From the NCBI GenBank assembly GCA_021822115.1, contig JAJZSA010000081.1, forward strand, positions 1 through 9,550: a stretch of 9,550 nt of DNA, written 5' to 3'. The DNA is from Pseudomonadota bacterium (lineage in GTDB: Bacteria; Pseudomonadota; Gammaproteobacteria; Burkholderiales; Gallionellaceae). The notes beneath the pieces were generated by a model that made no database searches, was not told where the DNA came from, and saw only the letters and a program-made list of their open reading frames with translations. The position numbers and the translations under genes were made by a program. Of the stretch, positions 7,448-9,550 are shown piece after piece. Within the stretch, counting starts at the first letter, position 1. Each line of letters starts with the position of its first letter.

Positions 7448-7449
<2 letters not shown>
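7444..7449 (-). promoter_or_regulatory. rpsD ribosome binding site deciding a TTG start
   Basis: AAGGAG on the minus strand lies eight bases before the TTG at 7435 and shares its first two bases with the rpsK stop codon TAA. The strong site compensates for the weak start codon and ties S4 translation to the end of S11 translation. Confidence 0.75.
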
Positions 7450-7837
<388 letters not shown>

Positions 7838-7857
7838 GTCTTCGATCCTCTACTTGA

Positions 7858-8223
7858 TTACTTCTTCGCGCCGGCGATGGACTTGCGCGGTCCTTTTCGG
7901 GTACGTGCATTGGTGCGGGTACGCTGACCACGGCACGGCAATCCGCGGCGATGGCGCAGGCCGCGGTAGCAGCCAAGATCCATCAAACGCTTGATGTTCA
8001 TGGAAATTTCGCGACGCAGATCGCCTTCCACCGTGAACTTGGCGACTTCGTCGCGCAGCTTTTCCATATCGGAATCGCTGATATCCTTAACCTTGGTGGA
8101 GGTGACGACTCCGGCTGCAGCACAAATCTGCTGCGCACGAGTGCGACCGATGCCATAGATCGCAGTCAATGCGATCTCGGCGTGTTGATGGTTTGGAATG
8201 TTTACACCGGCAATACGAGCCAT
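7858..8223 (-). CDS. rpsM: 30S ribosomal protein S13
   Basis: S13 lies in the head of the small subunit and contacts the P-site tRNA and the large subunit through bridges. The 121-residue product begins [20 protein letters not shown], the conserved start, followed by [17 protein letters not shown] (helix-hairpin-helix region). The basic C-terminal tail [21 protein letters not shown] reaches toward tRNA. Length is normal. It is the first gene of the alpha operon and is separated from rpmJ by 60 bases that hold a candidate promoter. The Shine-Dalgarno sequence is modest (AGGG about eight bases before the ATG). Confidence 0.98.
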   Translation of the reverse strand: MARIAGVNIPNHQHAEIALTAIYGIGRTRAQQICAAAGVVTSTKVKDISDSDMEKLRDEVAKFTVEGDLRREISMNIKRLMDLGCYRGLRHRRGLPCRGQRTRTNARTRKGPRKSIAGAKK

Positions 8224-8253
8224 GCAGCTACCCTATTTATTCAAAAGTCGTAA

Positions 8254-8283
8254 ATTGTACCATCCAGAGGCGATTTAACTCAA
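8254..8283 (-). promoter_or_regulatory. Candidate alpha-operon promoter between rpmJ and rpsM
   Basis: On the minus strand TTGAGT (8283-8278) and TACAAT (8259-8254) are 18 bases apart, a 4/6 and a 5/6 match to sigma-70 boxes. The start of transcription would fall near 8247, only about 24 bases before rpsM. E. coli also begins a separate alpha operon at rpsM. The leader here would be too short for the E. coli S4-binding pseudoknot. Confidence 0.4.
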
Positions 8284-8400
8284 TCAACCCTGGCGCTGTT
8301 TGTGGCGTGGATCGCTACTGCAGATCACACGAACCACACGGTTGCGCCGCACGATCTTGCAGTTACGGCACACCTTTTTCACGGACGCTTGCACTTTCAT
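8284..8400 (-). CDS. rpmJ: 50S ribosomal protein L36
   Basis: L36 is the smallest protein of the large subunit and a zinc-ribbon protein. Reading from the ATG at 8400 gives 38 residues beginning [20 protein letters not shown] and ending DPRHKQRQG, almost the same as E. coli RpmJ as I remember it. C11, C14, C27 and H33 form the zinc site, so this is the zinc-binding version rather than the zinc-free paralogue that some bacteria use under zinc starvation. AAGGAG precedes the start at good spacing. It lies 24 bases after infA, and that gap has a 9-base direct repeat (8401-8409 and 8411-8419) that doubles the purine-rich ribosome binding region. Confidence 0.97.
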   Translation of the reverse strand: MKVQASVKKVCRNCKIVRRNRVVRVICSSDPRHKQRQG

Positions 8401-8424
8401 TTGCTTCTCCTTGCTTCTCTCAAC

Positions 8425-8643
8425 TTACTTGGCACGGAATACGATGCGCGCCTTGCTCAAATCATAGGGTGATACTTCCACCGTCACCTTGTCTCCAGGC
8501 AGTATCCGTATGTAATGCATACGCATCTTGCCGGAAATATGGCCCAGAACAACAAAGCCATTTTCCAACTTCACCCGGAAAGTCGCGTTAGGCAGGGACT
8601 CTTCAACCTCACCCTGCATCTGGATGACGTCTTCCTTTGCCAT
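8425..8643 (-). CDS. infA: Translation initiation factor IF-1
   Basis: IF-1 occupies the A site of the 30S subunit during initiation and assists IF-2 and IF-3. The 72-residue product has exactly the usual length and is a single OB-fold. It begins [20 protein letters not shown], then has the RNA-binding core [45 protein letters not shown] and a terminal AK. The ATG at 8643 follows the secY stop codon with no base between, and only a weak ribosome binding site (GGGATC region) lies in the end of secY, so translation is probably coupled to SecY. The place between secY and rpmJ is standard for this operon in betaproteobacteria. Confidence 0.98.
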   Translation of the reverse strand: MAKEDVIQMQGEVEESLPNATFRVKLENGFVVLGHISGKMRMHYIRILPGDKVTVEVSPYDLSKARIVFRAK

Positions 8644-9550
8644 CTATCGCGTGATCCCGGCCTTAAAATTGGCCTTCTTCAACAGATTCTCATACTGGTG
8701 CGTCATCATGTAAGACTGCACCTGCGCCATAAAATCCATAGTCACCACCACCAGAATCAGCAGAGATGTCCCTCCAAAATAGAATGGCACGTTCCATTTC
8801 ACTACCAGAAACTCAGGCAACAAACATACCAAGGTGATGTATACCGCACCAACCAGAGTCAGGCGCAACATGATCTTCTCTACATACTTCGCAGTCTGTT
8901 CTCCGGGACGGATGCCCGGCAAAAACGCGCCGCTCTTCTTTAAATTGTCGGCCGTTTCTTTCGGGCTGAACACCAGCGCCGTATAGAAGAAACAGAAGAA
9001 CACGATGGCTGACGCATAGAACAACACGTAAATAGGCTGTCCGGGCGACAATTTCTCGCTCACATCCTTCAACCATGTCATGTTCTGCCCGGAACCAAAC
9101 CAGCCCGCCACCGTCGCCGGGAACAGGATTATGCTCGACGCAAATATCGGCGGTATAACGCCAGCCATGTTCAGCTTCAACGGCAAATGGGAACTTTGCC
9201 CGCCATATACCTTGTTGCCTACTTGCCGCTTTGCATAGTTCACCAGGATCTTGCGCTGACCACGCTCAACAAAAACCACCAACGCAGTCACCAGTACGGC
9301 ACCAATCAGCAAGGTCAGCACCAGCGGTATCGAGAATGCGCCGGTACGCGCCATCTCAAGCGTGTTGCCGATTGCATGCGGCAAGCCAGCCGCAATACCA
9401 GCAAAAATAATCAGCGAAATGCCGTTACCCAAGCCGCGCTCTGTGATCTGTTCACCCAACCACATCAGGAACATCGTTCCGGTCACCAGGGTAATCACAG
9501 TAGTCATCTGGAACATCGAACCCGGGTGCAACACTAGACCCGCCTGCGAC
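8644..9550 (-). CDS. secY: Protein translocase subunit SecY, partial (N-terminus beyond right edge)
   Basis: SecY is the channel of the Sec translocon in the inner membrane. The frame stays open to the right edge: 301 residues are visible, corresponding to about residue 140 to the end of the roughly 440-residue protein, that is helices 4 to 10 by comparison with E. coli. Visible landmarks are [20 protein letters not shown], the cytoplasmic loop [37 protein letters not shown], the loop with [22 protein letters not shown] (its arginine is needed for SecA-driven translocation), and [27 protein letters not shown] near 9534 is an internal valine codon, not the start. The stop TAG directly abuts the infA start. 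Confidence 0.98.
   Translation of the reverse strand, partial: SQAGLVLHPGSMFQMTTVITLVTGTMFLMWLGEQITERGLGNGISLIIFAGIAAGLPHAIGNTLEMARTGAFSIPLVLTLLIGAVLVTALVVFVERGQRKILVNYAKRQVGNKVYGGQSSHLPLKLNMAGVIPPIFASSIILFPATVAGWFGSGQNMTWLKDVSEKLSPGQPIYVLFYASAIVFFCFFYTALVFSPKETADNLKKSGAFLPGIRPGEQTAKYVEKIMLRLTLVGAVYITLVCLLPEFLVVKWNVPFYFGGTSLLILVVVTMDFMAQVQSYMMTHQYENLLKKANFKAGITR

Noticed and set aside
8813..9076. Minus-strand frame inside secY in another phase
   Set aside because: It is an out-of-frame shadow of the SecY coding sequence with no independent signals.
9532..9534. GTG as the secY start
   Set aside because: The frame continues to the window edge with residues that align to SecY (QAGLVLHPG), so this is an internal valine codon of a partial gene.

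Overview
This window looks like the chromosome of a betaproteobacterium. The evidence is the gene order secY-infA-rpmJ-rpsM-rpsK-rpsD-rpoA-rplQ, the close protein similarity to E. coli and other proteobacterial homologues as I remember them, and the GC-rich codon use. A Nitrosomonadales or Gallionellaceae-type lineage is plausible, partly because ribosomal protein S4 carries a zinc-type cysteine cluster, but this cannot be settled without a database search. I see no mobile elements, tRNA, rRNA or CRISPR arrays.

Left part (1-5312). A YajR-type major facilitator transporter (minus strand, cut by the left edge) diverges from uvrA (plus strand), the damage-recognition ATPase of nucleotide excision repair. 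The intergenic stretch of about 250 bases holds a good sigma-70-type promoter for uvrA, a small inverted repeat at its expected transcription start, and an imperfect 16-base direct repeat. uvrA overlaps by four bases (ATGA) with a gene for a secreted six-cysteine CAP/PR-1-like protein. A strong hairpin follows. Next comes a separate two-gene operon with its own TTGACA promoter, a strong ribosome binding site and a palindrome over the -35 box. It encodes a small exported Ig-like protein and, again with an ATGA overlap, a four-helix membrane protein with histidines. This secreted-plus-membrane pair is the least explained part of the window.

Right part (5328-9550). A near-perfect 12-bp stem with T-runs on both sides is a bidirectional terminator between the convergent units. 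The minus strand then carries the end of the spc-type operon (secY partial, infA, rpmJ) and the whole alpha operon (rpsM, rpsK, rpsD, rpoA, rplQ). These genes join protein export, translation initiation, ribosome assembly and RNA polymerase assembly in one tightly spaced set (gaps of 0-60 bases). A candidate promoter in the rpmJ-rpsM gap could separate the two operons. rpsD starts with TTG behind a strong Shine-Dalgarno sequence, and its product and L36 both keep zinc-binding cysteine sets.

Most of the window is ordinary core genome. The points worth a second look are the exported/membrane gene pair and its operator-like promoter, the CAP protein coupled to uvrA, the zinc-type S4 with a TTG start, and the control region of uvrA.
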